In this document: positions 36,664-44,944 of the stretch, one piece after another
How positions within the stretch are numbered: the first letter of the stretch is position 1
Layout of the letters: each line of letters begins with the position of its first letter
Origin: Candidatus Melainabacteria bacterium
GTDB lineage: Bacteria > Cyanobacteriota > Vampirovibrionia > Gastranaerophilales > Gastranaerophilaceae
Reading direction: 5' to 3'
NCBI GenBank assembly: GCA_003258725.1
Contig: QHMG01000004.1
Coordinates: 372,001 to 436,000, forward strand
Length of the DNA stretch: 64,000 bases
The notes under the pieces: model-generated
Databases searched by the model: none
Seen by the model: only the letters and a program-made list of their open reading frames with translations
Told to the model about the DNA's origin: nothing
Position numbers and translations under genes: made by a program

Positions 36664-36736
36664 CTGGGATGGAAGGACTCGAACCTCCGAAATGCCTGGA
36701 CCAAAACCAGGTGCCTTACCACTTGGCGACATCCCA
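36664..36736 (-). tRNA. tRNA-Gln, anticodon TTG
   Basis: A complete 73-base cloverleaf on minus: acceptor arm TGGGATG with CATCCCA and discriminator G, anticodon stem CCTGG/CCAGG with loop TTTTGGT giving anticodon TTG, and a T arm with GGTTCGAGTCC. CCA is not encoded, so the CCA-adding enzyme (gene at 37114) is needed. Confidence 0.95.
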
Positions 36737-36750
36737 TTAGGTATGTTTTA

Positions 36751-36779
36751 ATTTTAATCGCACTATAAAAATTTGTCAA
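36751..36779 (-). promoter_or_regulatory. tRNA-Gln promoter
   Basis: Minus strand TTGACA (36774-36779), 17 bp, TAAAAT (36751-36756), about 14 bases before the tRNA 5' end. Confidence 0.8.
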
Positions 36780-36800
36780 GTTATTTTTATAATTTAATGA

Positions 36801-37055
36801 TTAACTTGCTTGTACATCAGATTCGTCATCATAATACGGCTTCTTAATATTCTTCAACTCGGTTGCATTTTGAATTGCTGTCGAATATACGCAGAAGTCA
36901 CTGTCCGGAGAAAAATAACTTCGGATAAAATCTTTATTCTTAATCTTTTCGCTACAAGTGTAGGAACTGATTTTGTCGTTTAGATACCCTGCAAAAATCC
37001 GTTGCCTAGCTGTCAACTTGTAGTCCTTCAAGTTCTTTATGATATCCATATTCAC
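36801..37055 (-). CDS. Small hypothetical protein, 84 residues
   Basis: GTG start at 37055 (MNMDIIKNL), or the ATG two codons on. The protein is charged and mostly helical, with LTARQRIFAGYLNDKI and RSYFSPDSDF; no signal, membrane helix or known motif. It lies between tRNA-Gln and cca with about 60 bases on either side. The ribosome site is poor. A real gene is likely from its even codon use, but the function is unknown. Confidence 0.55.
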   Translation of the reverse strand: MNMDIIKNLKDYKLTARQRIFAGYLNDKISSYTCSEKIKNKDFIRSYFSPDSDFCVYSTAIQNATELKNIKKPYYDDESDVQAS

Positions 37056-37113
37056 ATGATAACTCTTGTTTCAAACCTTTTAAAGCCATGCAGGGCATGG
37101 TTTTTACAAATGT

Positions 37114-38211
37114 TCACATGAATTTTTCAACCATGCCAAGCTGTTGGACATGGTCTAACGTCGGATTCTCAATTACTGCTTGTAATACAGCATCTAACAC
37201 CTGTGCAAATTTTTTAGAGGGTTTGTATCCCATTTTTATCAAATCTTCACCTGTAATTTGAAGTTTTATCTTACGAAGTTTATCTAAATATTTTTCAACA
37301 ATATCTTTTTTTGTTTGTGCAAGCAAAATTAAACTTTCGATTTCAACTTTTTCAAAAGCCTTGTAAATCTTAAAATCACTTGATAAATCGGCATTTAAAA
37401 GTTTTTTGTAATCCTCGATAATCTTCATTTCTGATTTTGTCAAAGGTAAATTAGACAAATTGAATGAACCTAGATAACAAATCCAAATATTTTTTATTTC
37501 AGAAGAATATTTATCAACAATCGCTTGAACGTCAAATTCTTTCACATTGTTTTGTTTTAAAGAAAGCAATTTATACATTTTTTGTTCAATAAATTTGTGT
37601 AAAACTTCTTGGTTGTTTAAGTTAAACGCATCTACAAGTTCATCTTTTAAGCGTTTAAAAGACATATTATAATCTACATTTTCTAAGTATTCATCTTGAA
37701 GTTTTTTTGTGTGTTCATCAAGCTCAAAACCAAATCTAACGGCGAACTTTAACCCTCTGATTATGCGTGTCGGATCATCAATAAAACTTTCGTCGTGCAA
37801 AATTCTAAGTGTTTTATTTTTTAAATCTTCAATCCCACCGACATAATCGACAATTTTGCCAGATTTACAGTTCTTTGCAATTGCATTTATTGTAAAATCA
37901 CGTCTTTTGACATCATCTTTAAGCGCGCAGGCAATTGTATCAACCACAGGTAATTGACCTTTGTTAGGATATCTTTCTGTTCTAGTTGATGTGATATCGA
38001 CAGTTTTGTTATCAATATTTAAATGAACAGAACCAAATTCCTCGTTGATTTGTGTAATTTCGCCAAAATTCAAACTATGGGCAAAATCAATTGCATTGCC
38101 AACAAAGGTTAAATCAATGTCGGGGCTTTGTTTACCAAGAAGTTCATCTCTAACAATTCCGCCGACAAAAAACAAATTTTCGGATTTTTCATATAAATTA
38201 ATGATGTCCAT
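37114..38211 (-). CDS. cca: CCA tRNA nucleotidyltransferase / poly(A) polymerase family
   Basis: Adds or repairs the 3' CCA of tRNAs. The 365-residue class II nucleotidyltransferase has FFVGGIVRDELLG, the metal-binding SPDIDLTFVG, RRDFTINAIA, and IDDPTRIIRGLKFAVRFGFELD, which is the ATP/CTP-selecting region. No HD domain is seen, and the C-terminal part is short. It has a TTGATT-17-TAGAAT promoter whose -10 ends six bases before the ATG. tRNA-Gln next to it lacks an encoded CCA, while tRNA-Asp at 44.4 kb has one. Confidence 0.92.
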   Translation of the reverse strand: MDIINLYEKSENLFFVGGIVRDELLGKQSPDIDLTFVGNAIDFAHSLNFGEITQINEEFGSVHLNIDNKTVDITSTRTERYPNKGQLPVVDTIACALKDDVKRRDFTINAIAKNCKSGKIVDYVGGIEDLKNKTLRILHDESFIDDPTRIIRGLKFAVRFGFELDEHTKKLQDEYLENVDYNMSFKRLKDELVDAFNLNNQEVLHKFIEQKMYKLLSLKQNNVKEFDVQAIVDKYSSEIKNIWICYLGSFNLSNLPLTKSEMKIIEDYKKLLNADLSSDFKIYKAFEKVEIESLILLAQTKKDIVEKYLDKLRKIKLQITGEDLIKMGYKPSKKFAQVLDAVLQAVIENPTLDHVQQLGMVEKFM

Positions 38212-38217
38212 AATTGT

Positions 38218-38246
38218 ATTCTAGCCTAAAATAGAGGGATAATCAA
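38218..38246 (-). promoter_or_regulatory. cca promoter, leaderless
   Basis: Minus strand TTGATT (38241-38246), 17 bp, TAGAAT (38218-38223), six bases (ACAATT), ATG at 38211. There is no ribosome site. Confidence 0.7.
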
Positions 38247-38263
38247 ATAAGGATAAAATAGAT

Positions 38264-41200
38264 ATGTTACAAGAATTACACGAAGCGACCAGAGCCTTAA
38301 ACTCTGCATTTAACAATAGTTTTGTAAAGAAATTAAGCCAATATTTGCACGATTGTGTACGAGAAGAAGTTAAGAGCGCAACTTTTAGAAACCTAAAGGG
38401 TGATAAGGATAACAAATGGATTTTCTTAAAGCAAGAAGAAACACTTTTTACTAAGGGTGAAGAATTTTTACGCCTTGACGGTAGCGATTCAAAACTAACT
38501 GAATTGATGATTCAAAGCGAAAATAACACAAAAGATAAATATTTAATTTATGGCTATTTATTTTTAGTTGGTAAAAATTCTAAAACAAAGCGTCAAAACG
38601 AGTTCTTAACTCCACTTTTGTATGTTCCTTGCCGACTAGAAAGAAATGGCGTAAACATCAATTGTATTCCCCTTGATGATGTTTTATCGTTGAATACGGC
38701 GGCTCTTGCAGGTTTAATGGCAAAACGTGATGACGAGGATGAAATTGATTTGTTGTTAGAAGGTATTTTAGATGCAGTTCCTGAATTGCCACTAACGCAA
38801 GAAAAAATGGATATTTTCTTAACTACTTTAAAATCAATTGTTCCAGACGTTGAAATTGCTTTAAACGATACAACAGATGAAGAGGACAATGTTTCTAAAG
38901 ACTTTTATGAAGAAAAAGTTACTTCAAAAAATGTTGATGAAATTATTGATGAGGAAGAAGAAAATGAACGTATCGCAAAAGAAGCAGTAAAAAAAGTTGA
39001 TCATGTAAGCGTTACAAGTCAAAGTGCGATTATTTTAACAAAGCGCCCTGCCGTTACTGCGGGTGTTCTTCACGAATTGATGCAAATTGCCGAAAAACCG
39101 AGTGGAATGTATAGGGAAACCGCATTAGGCGTAATCAACGATGAATTTGTGCAAACAAAATCAAAAATTTTGCCAGATGAAGAAGAACCTAAAGAATTTT
39201 ATCCTGTAACTCCTCTTTCTTTGAGTGATACGCAAGAAAGAGTTCTGAAAAATATTGAAACAGACAAATTTATTTCTGTTCAAGGACCTCCAGGAACAGG
39301 TAAATCTCAAACAATCGTAAATTTAGTTGCTCACCTAATTGCGCATGGAAAAACTGTTTTAATCGCATCTAGAATGGATAAAGCAGTAGACGTTGTTGCA
39401 GATAGATTAAACAATTTGGGTGCACAATTCTTAGCCCTTCGTGCAGGTCGTTTGAATTACCAAAGACAATTGAGTTATGAACTTAACGACCTTTTGGCTG
39501 GCAAAGTTGATCTAGATGACGGTGCAGAAGATTATATGACCGCAGATATTCAAGATATGAAAGAACATTTGGACAAAATGCGCAGTCTTGAAAAGAAATG
39601 CGACAAAATTATCAGATTAGAGAAAAAATGGCACGATTTGTACGAAGAAATCAAAGTTAGCGGACTTTCCTTTGATACAAACCGATTTATTACAAAATAC
39701 TTAAAACCAGAAGAACTTGATACTGTAAAAGATGCGATTGAGTCTTTTGAAAAGAATTTGGATAAAAGCGGATTTTTTGCAAACATTGCTAACCACAATG
39801 CAAAAGGTCAATTAAAGAAAATGCTTGGTATTCATGAGTTTGAAGTTAACTCTGATACAATCGAACAGTTAAAAACTGAATATGATTATGCAAAACTTGA
39901 AGCAGAAGAAAAAGAAACTGAGCTTGAAATTCAAAAATCGGGTAATATTCATCAAATGATGGAACAAATTCGTCTTATGAAGAAAAAGCAAAGCGGTATT
40001 GCGACCAAAATTCTTAAAAATCAAAGACGACAAGCATTAAAAGGACTTTTAAAAGACCAAGTTAAGCGTCAACGCTTGAAAATTCACGCACGCTCACTTG
40101 TGGAACGTAAACAAAGACTTCAAAACAATATTCTTGATACGGAAGATTTTAAACCGTTACTTGAAGCATTTCCTTGTTGGTGTGCAACAACTTATGCTAT
40201 ATCAAGTTCTTTACCGCTAAAACCTGCAATGTTTGATGTTGCAATTATTGATGAGGCTTCTCAATGCGATATTGCAAGTTGTTTCCCTATTTTATTCAGG
40301 GCTAAAAAAGCTGTAATTGTAGGTGATGACAAGCAGTTACCTCATTTGTCATTCCTTGAAAAAGCTAAAGAACAGTCATTTATGAATCAATATGGTATTC
40401 CAGACAAATATCAATTAATGTGGCGTTTTAGAACAAATTCAATGTTTGATGTTTCTGATTACTATTCAATGAATTCAATAATGCTAGATGAACATTTTAG
40501 AAGTTTACCGCCAATTATTGATTTCTCAAATAGGGAATTTTATGCGGACAGAATCAGAATTATGCGCAAAGATAAGGTTGGAGACAAAGTTTTAGAGCTT
40601 GTACAAGTTCCAGATGGTAAAGTTGACAGTTCTGCAACACGTAACTTGCCTGAAATAGAGGCTGTTGTAAAAACTTTACATGAATTGATTATCGAAGATG
40701 AGCGCAAAAATCCTGAAAAACCTGTTTCTATCGGTATTATTTCACCATTTAGAGCGCAAGTTGAACAATTGAAAATATCTGTATCAAAAGTACTTTCTGA
40801 CCACATGTTAAAGAAACATCAAGTTGAAATTGGTACTGCTCATACATTTCAAGGTGATGAAAGAGACATAATGCTTATTTCTTGGGCTTTTGCAGATAAT
40901 AGCTTTACGCAAAGTTTGACGTTTTTGCAAAAATCTAATTTGTTCAATGTTGCGATTACTCGTGCAAAAAATAAAATGATTAACTTTATTTCTCACGATA
41001 TTACAAATCTTCCAGACGGGCATTTTAGGCACTATATGGCTTATCTGAAGGAATATCAAGAACGACAAGAAGCGATTTTGAATAAAGAAATTGATGAAAA
41101 TATTTATAAAAACCAGTTGGAACGTGATATTGCAGATGCGATAAGAAGTCTAGGCAAAGAAGTCGTTGCAGGTGCAAGTATTGCAGGCTTAAGCGCAGAC

Positions 41201-41377
41201 TTGATGTTCGACAATACAATCGTTGAAGTTGACGGTATGGAAGATGAACCAAGAGAAAAAATTACAAATATGCGCAAACAATCAATTCTTGAACGTTCTG
41301 GTTACACTGTAAAACGTGTAAGTTTTCGAGAATGGCAGGTTTCACTAAAAGCGTGTCTTGACAGGTTGTTAATTTAA
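38264..41377 (+). CDS. SF1 Upf1/DNA2-like helicase fused to a Vsr-like nuclease domain
   Basis: A 1037-residue protein. Residues about 1-310 are a charged N-terminal region. The helicase core has Walker A VQGPPGTGKSQTI, Walker B AIIDEASQCD, VGDDKQLPH, EHFRSLPPIIDFSN and the C-terminal motifs IGTAHTFQGDERDIML and NVAITRAKNKM. The last 85 residues have ADLMFDNTIVEVDGMED followed by RKQSILERSGYTVKRVSFREW, the pattern of the Vsr/MTES_1575-type PD-(D/E)xK nucleases with Asp and ExD residues. Such helicase-nuclease fusions often act in defence or nucleic-acid quality control. The nearest neighbours are cca and a dead type IIG enzyme. Confidence 0.85.
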   Translation: MLQELHEATRALNSAFNNSFVKKLSQYLHDCVREEVKSATFRNLKGDKDNKWIFLKQEETLFTKGEEFLRLDGSDSKLTELMIQSENNTKDKYLIYGYLFLVGKNSKTKRQNEFLTPLLYVPCRLERNGVNINCIPLDDVLSLNTAALAGLMAKRDDEDEIDLLLEGILDAVPELPLTQEKMDIFLTTLKSIVPDVEIALNDTTDEEDNVSKDFYEEKVTSKNVDEIIDEEEENERIAKEAVKKVDHVSVTSQSAIILTKRPAVTAGVLHELMQIAEKPSGMYRETALGVINDEFVQTKSKILPDEEEPKEFYPVTPLSLSDTQERVLKNIETDKFISVQGPPGTGKSQTIVNLVAHLIAHGKTVLIASRMDKAVDVVADRLNNLGAQFLALRAGRLNYQRQLSYELNDLLAGKVDLDDGAEDYMTADIQDMKEHLDKMRSLEKKCDKIIRLEKKWHDLYEEIKVSGLSFDTNRFITKYLKPEELDTVKDAIESFEKNLDKSGFFANIANHNAKGQLKKMLGIHEFEVNSDTIEQLKTEYDYAKLEAEEKETELEIQKSGNIHQMMEQIRLMKKKQSGIATKILKNQRRQALKGLLKDQVKRQRLKIHARSLVERKQRLQNNILDTEDFKPLLEAFPCWCATTYAISSSLPLKPAMFDVAIIDEASQCDIASCFPILFRAKKAVIVGDDKQLPHLSFLEKAKEQSFMNQYGIPDKYQLMWRFRTNSMFDVSDYYSMNSIMLDEHFRSLPPIIDFSNREFYADRIRIMRKDKVGDKVLELVQVPDGKVDSSATRNLPEIEAVVKTLHELIIEDERKNPEKPVSIGIISPFRAQVEQLKISVSKVLSDHMLKKHQVEIGTAHTFQGDERDIMLISWAFADNSFTQSLTFLQKSNLFNVAITRAKNKMINFISHDITNLPDGHFRHYMAYLKEYQERQEAILNKEIDENIYKNQLERDIADAIRSLGKEVVAGASIAGLSADLMFDNTIVEVDGMEDEPREKITNMRKQSILERSGYTVKRVSFREWQVSLKACLDRLLI

Positions 41378-41389
41378 TTAGAGAGTTAT

Positions 41390-41425
41390 AGAAGGCGCAC
41401 GCCAAAGGCGTGCGCCTTCTTGTAT
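41390..41425 (+). terminator. Terminator of the GGCGCA family
   Basis: AGAAGGCGCACGCC pairs with GGCGTGCGCCTTCT across AAA, followed by TGTATTT. Confidence 0.88.
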
Positions 41426-41521
41426 TTAATTATATTCATTGTATAATGTAATTGAAATATAGTTACTGCTAAAGCATAAATTGCAGTTTTTAAGAAGTCA
41501 AAAGAAAAATCAGAGGTAAAA

Positions 41522-43519
41522 ATGAGTAAATATTTATTAGAAATCGGTTGTGAAGAATTACCATACAAGTTTATTAATCAAGCAGTTGAACAGTTAAAAA
41601 CAGGTTTTTCAAAATTCTTAAATGAAAACTGCATTAAATATTCTGATATCAATGTTCTTGCAACTCCAAGACGATTGGCTGTAATTATCGACGGACTTGC
41701 TGAAAAACAAGACGATGAAACAAAAATTTTGAGAGGACCTATTAAAAATGTTGCTTATGATGAAAATGGCAACCTTACAAAAGCGGGTGAAGGTTTCTTG
41801 AGAAAAAATGGTGTTTCGCCAAAAGATGCATACTTAGAAGATAATTATTTACACGCAAAAGTTGAAATTAAAGGTAAAGAGACATCAACAGTTCTTCAAG
41901 AAAATATTCCAACTCTTGTTTTAAAACTTCAAGGCTCTCACTTTATGAGATGGGATAACTTTGACGAAAAATTCCAACGTCCAATTCGCTGGATTGTTTC
42001 AATTATGGATAACAAAGAAGTTCCAATCGAAATTATTAATGTGAAATCTGGTAAAGTTTCTAGAGGTCATAGATTTTCTAAAAATCAAACAGTAGAAATT
42101 AATCACCCAGATGAATATGTTGAAAAACTTCGTTCAGCAAATGTTATTGTTGACCAAGCAGAAAGAAAAGCAGAAATTGTAAAACAAGCAAAAGCTGAAG
42201 CAGATAAAATAGGTGCTGTTTGCAGATATTCTGATGATTTGCTAGAAGAAGTTACTGAACTTTGCGAATGGCCAGTTGCCGTAACGTGTGAATTTGATGA
42301 AAAATATTTAACAATTCCAGATGAAGTTACAGTAACAGTTATGGCTGTTCATCAACGATACTTTGCTCTTTATAAAGACGAAAAATTAACAAATAAATTT
42401 ATTACAATCACTAACTACGTAGGCGATGATTTTGAAAATATTAAAGCGGGTAACCTACGTGTAGTTGGTGCAAGACTTGATGATGCGGTATTCTTCTTTA
42501 ATGAAGATACTCGTAAACCTCTAATAGATTACGTTGAAGGCTTAAAAGGTATGACCTTCCAAAAGGGTATGGGTACAATTTATGATAAAACTCAACGTAT
42601 TGTTGAATTATCCAAAGCAATTGCAAGTGACTTAGGTAAATCTTCTGAAACTATTAATAGAACAGCTTTGTTATGTAAGGCAGACCTTTGCACAAGCCTT
42701 GTATTTGAATTTACAGAGCTTCAAGGTTATATCGGTTCAGACTATGCAAGAGTTTCAGGTGAAGCTCCAGAAGTTGTAGAAGGTATTAAAGAACACTACT
42801 TCCCTCTAAACGCAGATAGCGAATTGGCAAAAGGTATTGAGGGGCAAGTGGTTGGTATTGCCGATAAATTAGACACAGTTTCAGCGGTGTTTGTCGAAGG
42901 TAAAAAACCAACAGGTTCTTCTGACCCATTAGGTGTAAGACGAGCTGCATTGGGCATTATCAAAACAATTATTGCAAACGATTTGAAAATTGATTTAAAT
43001 AAAATGTTAGAAAAAACATTGGAACTTTTACCAGTTAAAAAAGACTGTATAAAAGATATCCAAGAATTTTTCACACAGCGTTTGATTATATTCTTGAATG
43101 ATCAATACAAAAAAGACGTACTTGAAGCATGCGCATCTTCAAATCCATTGTCAGATTTGTCAGATTACGTGGCTAGAGTAAAGGTTGTTTCAGCTATGAA
43201 TTCACCAGAATTGTTAGAAAGTGCAAATAGAGTTATCAGAATCTTGAAAACTCCTGTACATGCAGAAGTTAAAAAAGAATTGTTTAAAGATGACTCTGAA
43301 GGCATGCTTTTAGATGCAATGAATAAAATTAATGAAAATGTTGATTATGAAACTTATTTGAAGGAATTGATTAGCGCAACTCCAGCTATATCAAACTTCT
43401 TTGACAAAGTTCTAGTTATGGATAGCGATGAACAGGTTAAAAACAACCGCTTGGCTATGCTAACAAAATTGAACGAAAAATTTGAAAAATTGTGTGATTT
43501 TTCAAAAATTCAAGCATAG
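41522..43519 (+). CDS. glyS: Glycyl-tRNA synthetase beta subunit
   Basis: The tRNA-binding beta chain of the bacterial alpha2beta2 GlyRS. The 665-residue protein begins LLEIGCEELPYKF and has TPRRLAVIIDGL, RGPIKNVAYDENGN, MRWDNFDEKFQRPIRWIVS and the HD-type region HQRYFAL, with a C-terminal helical anticodon-binding domain. Length is normal. AGAGG precedes the ATG. glyQ is not in the window. Confidence 0.95.
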   Translation: MSKYLLEIGCEELPYKFINQAVEQLKTGFSKFLNENCIKYSDINVLATPRRLAVIIDGLAEKQDDETKILRGPIKNVAYDENGNLTKAGEGFLRKNGVSPKDAYLEDNYLHAKVEIKGKETSTVLQENIPTLVLKLQGSHFMRWDNFDEKFQRPIRWIVSIMDNKEVPIEIINVKSGKVSRGHRFSKNQTVEINHPDEYVEKLRSANVIVDQAERKAEIVKQAKAEADKIGAVCRYSDDLLEEVTELCEWPVAVTCEFDEKYLTIPDEVTVTVMAVHQRYFALYKDEKLTNKFITITNYVGDDFENIKAGNLRVVGARLDDAVFFFNEDTRKPLIDYVEGLKGMTFQKGMGTIYDKTQRIVELSKAIASDLGKSSETINRTALLCKADLCTSLVFEFTELQGYIGSDYARVSGEAPEVVEGIKEHYFPLNADSELAKGIEGQVVGIADKLDTVSAVFVEGKKPTGSSDPLGVRRAALGIIKTIIANDLKIDLNKMLEKTLELLPVKKDCIKDIQEFFTQRLIIFLNDQYKKDVLEACASSNPLSDLSDYVARVKVVSAMNSPELLESANRVIRILKTPVHAEVKKELFKDDSEGMLLDAMNKINENVDYETYLKELISATPAISNFFDKVLVMDSDEQVKNNRLAMLTKLNEKFEKLCDFSKIQA

Positions 43520-43680
43520 TTAAAAAAAAGAAATTTCAAGATATAACTTAATCTTGATAATATTTGTTAACTTATGTAAACAAAGTTTCAAAATGAGTAA
43601 ATTTTTATTTTTAGGGTTCTTTAATAAGACATAAGAAATCAAAACAAATAAAAATAGTGTAATAAAGGTAGGTTCCCCAA

Positions 43681-43977
43681 ATGCAAAACAAAAATCTAAA
43701 ACAACAACAAGCACAACAACAAGAAAATCAAAAAGCACAATTTTTGAATTTTGTTCAAGGGCAAGACAAAGCAAGTGCTGATTATATTAATATGATTACA
43801 TCATCAGATGTTAATAGAGTATCTGGCACTCAAAAGCTGGAAGCCATGGTCAGAGCACAACTTCGCAAAGAATTTCCAGGAATTGAAAACAAGAAATCTT
43901 ACGAATTTTTGGTAAGTGCAGTAATTCACAACTACCAAAAGAAACAGCTTCAAGCAACAGACGGCGAAATCGCTTAG
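43681..43977 (+). CDS. Small hypothetical protein, Gln-rich N-terminus
   Basis: A 98-residue protein with a Gln/Asn-rich first 25 residues followed by a helical region (SADYINMITSSDVNRVSGTQKLEAMVRAQLRK). There is no signal peptide or membrane helix. AAGGTAGG precedes the ATG at a rather long distance. It ends at a hairpin terminator. Family not recognised. Confidence 0.65.
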   Translation: MQNKNLKQQQAQQQENQKAQFLNFVQGQDKASADYINMITSSDVNRVSGTQKLEAMVRAQLRKEFPGIENKKSYEFLVSAVIHNYQKKQLQATDGEIA

Positions 43978-44019
43978 TCGTCTTTATCTAAGGAGAAGGA
44001 ATTAAATAAGTTCTCAAAA

Positions 44020-44050
44020 AATACCTACGGACAAGTCGTAGGTATTTTTA
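44020..44050 (+). terminator. Terminator after the 98-residue protein gene
   Basis: AAATACCTACG and CGTAGGTATTTTT pair around GACAAGT, with a T run. Confidence 0.85.
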
Positions 44051-44067
44051 TGTGTTAAAATGAAAAT

Positions 44068-44307
44068 ATGACATCTTTAATTATTATAAACAACGGAAAT
44101 ATGTTCCTAACAACAGGAATAATTAATAAAATTTTGGAAACCCATGCTAGCGACATAAATGCAAGTGTTGATTATGGCAATGAAATGAGTGAAAATAAAA
44201 ATGAGTATGTGACTGTTTTAAATATAACAAACACTTCAAAAGCGCAGGAAATAGCTGATAAATTGAAAAGTTTGCAAAATGTAAGAGTAGAAATTATAGA
44301 AAATTAA
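44068..44307 (+). CDS. Small hypothetical protein, 79 residues
   Basis: The product alternates strands and helices (MTSLIIINNGNMFLTTGIINKIL, then EYVTVLNITNTSKAQEIADKLK and VRVEIIEN), a beta-alpha-beta pattern that could be a small ferredoxin-like fold. No motif is recognised. TAAAAT ends six bases before the ATG with no ribosome site, so it may be leaderless. It stops ten bases before the tRNA-Asp promoter. Confidence 0.6.
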   Translation: MTSLIIINNGNMFLTTGIINKILETHASDINASVDYGNEMSENKNEYVTVLNITNTSKAQEIADKLKSLQNVRVEIIEN

Positions 44308-44316
44308 AAAAGGGTA

Positions 44317-44345
44317 TTGCATTTTTTTTTAGGTTCGTCTATAAT
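44317..44345 (+). promoter_or_regulatory. tRNA-Asp promoter
   Basis: TTGCAT (44317-44322), 17 bp with a run of nine T, TATAAT (44340-44345), 26 bases before the tRNA 5' end. Confidence 0.8.
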
Positions 44346-44371
44346 TATTATACAAACTGAATAAAGGATAT

Positions 44372-44449
44372 GGGATTGTAGCTCAGTCTGGTTAGAGTGT
44401 CTGCCTGTCACGCAGAAGGTCGCGAGTTCGAGCCTCGTCAGTCCCGCCA
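44372..44449 (+). tRNA. tRNA-Asp, anticodon GTC, CCA encoded
   Basis: Acceptor arm GGGATTG with CAGTCCC and discriminator G, anticodon stem closing the loop CTGTCAC (anticodon GTC), T arm GCGAGTTCGAGCCTCG, and CCA in the gene at 44447-44449. A hairpin with a T run follows at 44453-44487. Confidence 0.95.
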
Positions 44450-44644
44450 TTTAAAAAGACTATCTTTTATAGATGGTCTTTTTTATTGCAAAAAAAGGGA
44501 CTTCCTCGGCTCTTCTCGCCTGTCTTGGATTTGCTCCACGCTCACAGAGTTTCGCTTTAAGCACTTCGTGCAAGTTCGCTCAATCTTGTTCGCTATCCGG
44601 ACTAGCGTCCGTCCGCAAATCCGCTCGTCAGTCCCGCCATTTAA
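44433..44644 (+). repeat. Direct repeat of the tRNA-Asp 3' end flanking 170 bp of unlike DNA
   Basis: CTCGTCAGTCCCGCCATTTAA occurs at 44434-44454, the tRNA 3' end and the bases after it, and again at 44624-44644. The 170 bases between are visibly richer in G and C than the surroundings and hold no plausible gene; short open frames across them are not supported. Each copy is followed by its own hairpin and T run. This looks like an integration scar or the stub of a second tRNA gene. Confidence 0.75.
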
Positions 44645-44691
44645 TAAAACGGCTTCACAAGAGGTCGTTTTTTTTAGTGTTTATGCGTGTT

Positions 44692-44772
44692 TCAGCTGGT
44701 TCGATAACAACAATTAACTGAGGAACCTTTTATCTGCGTTTTTAATTTTTCTATTAATTCATTTTTCGTCAT
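44692..44772 (-). pseudogene. Possible N-terminal fragment of an HU/IHF-type DNA-binding protein
   Basis: On minus from the ATG at 44772 the frame reads MTKNELIEKLKTQ, very close to the start of IHF-beta/HU proteins, then diverges (IKGSSVNCCYRTS) and stops at 44692. An intact HU/IHF has about 90 residues, so only the first helix would remain. The break lies some 75 bases from the tRNA-Asp repeat. Only 13 residues support this and no ribosome site is seen, so chance is possible. Upstream 44773-44944 holds no other gene; a TATAAT near 44908 serves the autotransporter. Confidence 0.35.
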
Positions 44773-44944
44773 GGTATTTTGAATTTTGTGTTTTCCAAAA
44801 TTCTTCTGTAATGTTACCGTCATTTTTATTGTTTTACTTTCGTTTTTCAATGTTTCTAAACGTAAAGATGATTTTATTTTGAAGATTAAATTTTTTATAT
44901 TTACTTTATAATAATAAAATGACATTAAAAATAGGAAGATGAAT

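Noticed and set aside
36664..36736. tRNA-Gln as attachment site for the phage cassette at 51-62 kb
   Set aside because: No copy of the tRNA 3' end is seen near either edge of the cassette, and the distance is too large.
44397..44721. Open frames of 76-106 codons over the tRNA-Asp and the repeat behind it
   Set aside because: They start inside the tRNA gene or run through the GC-richer insert, have no ribosome site and no plausible protein composition; the repeat and tRNA explain the region.
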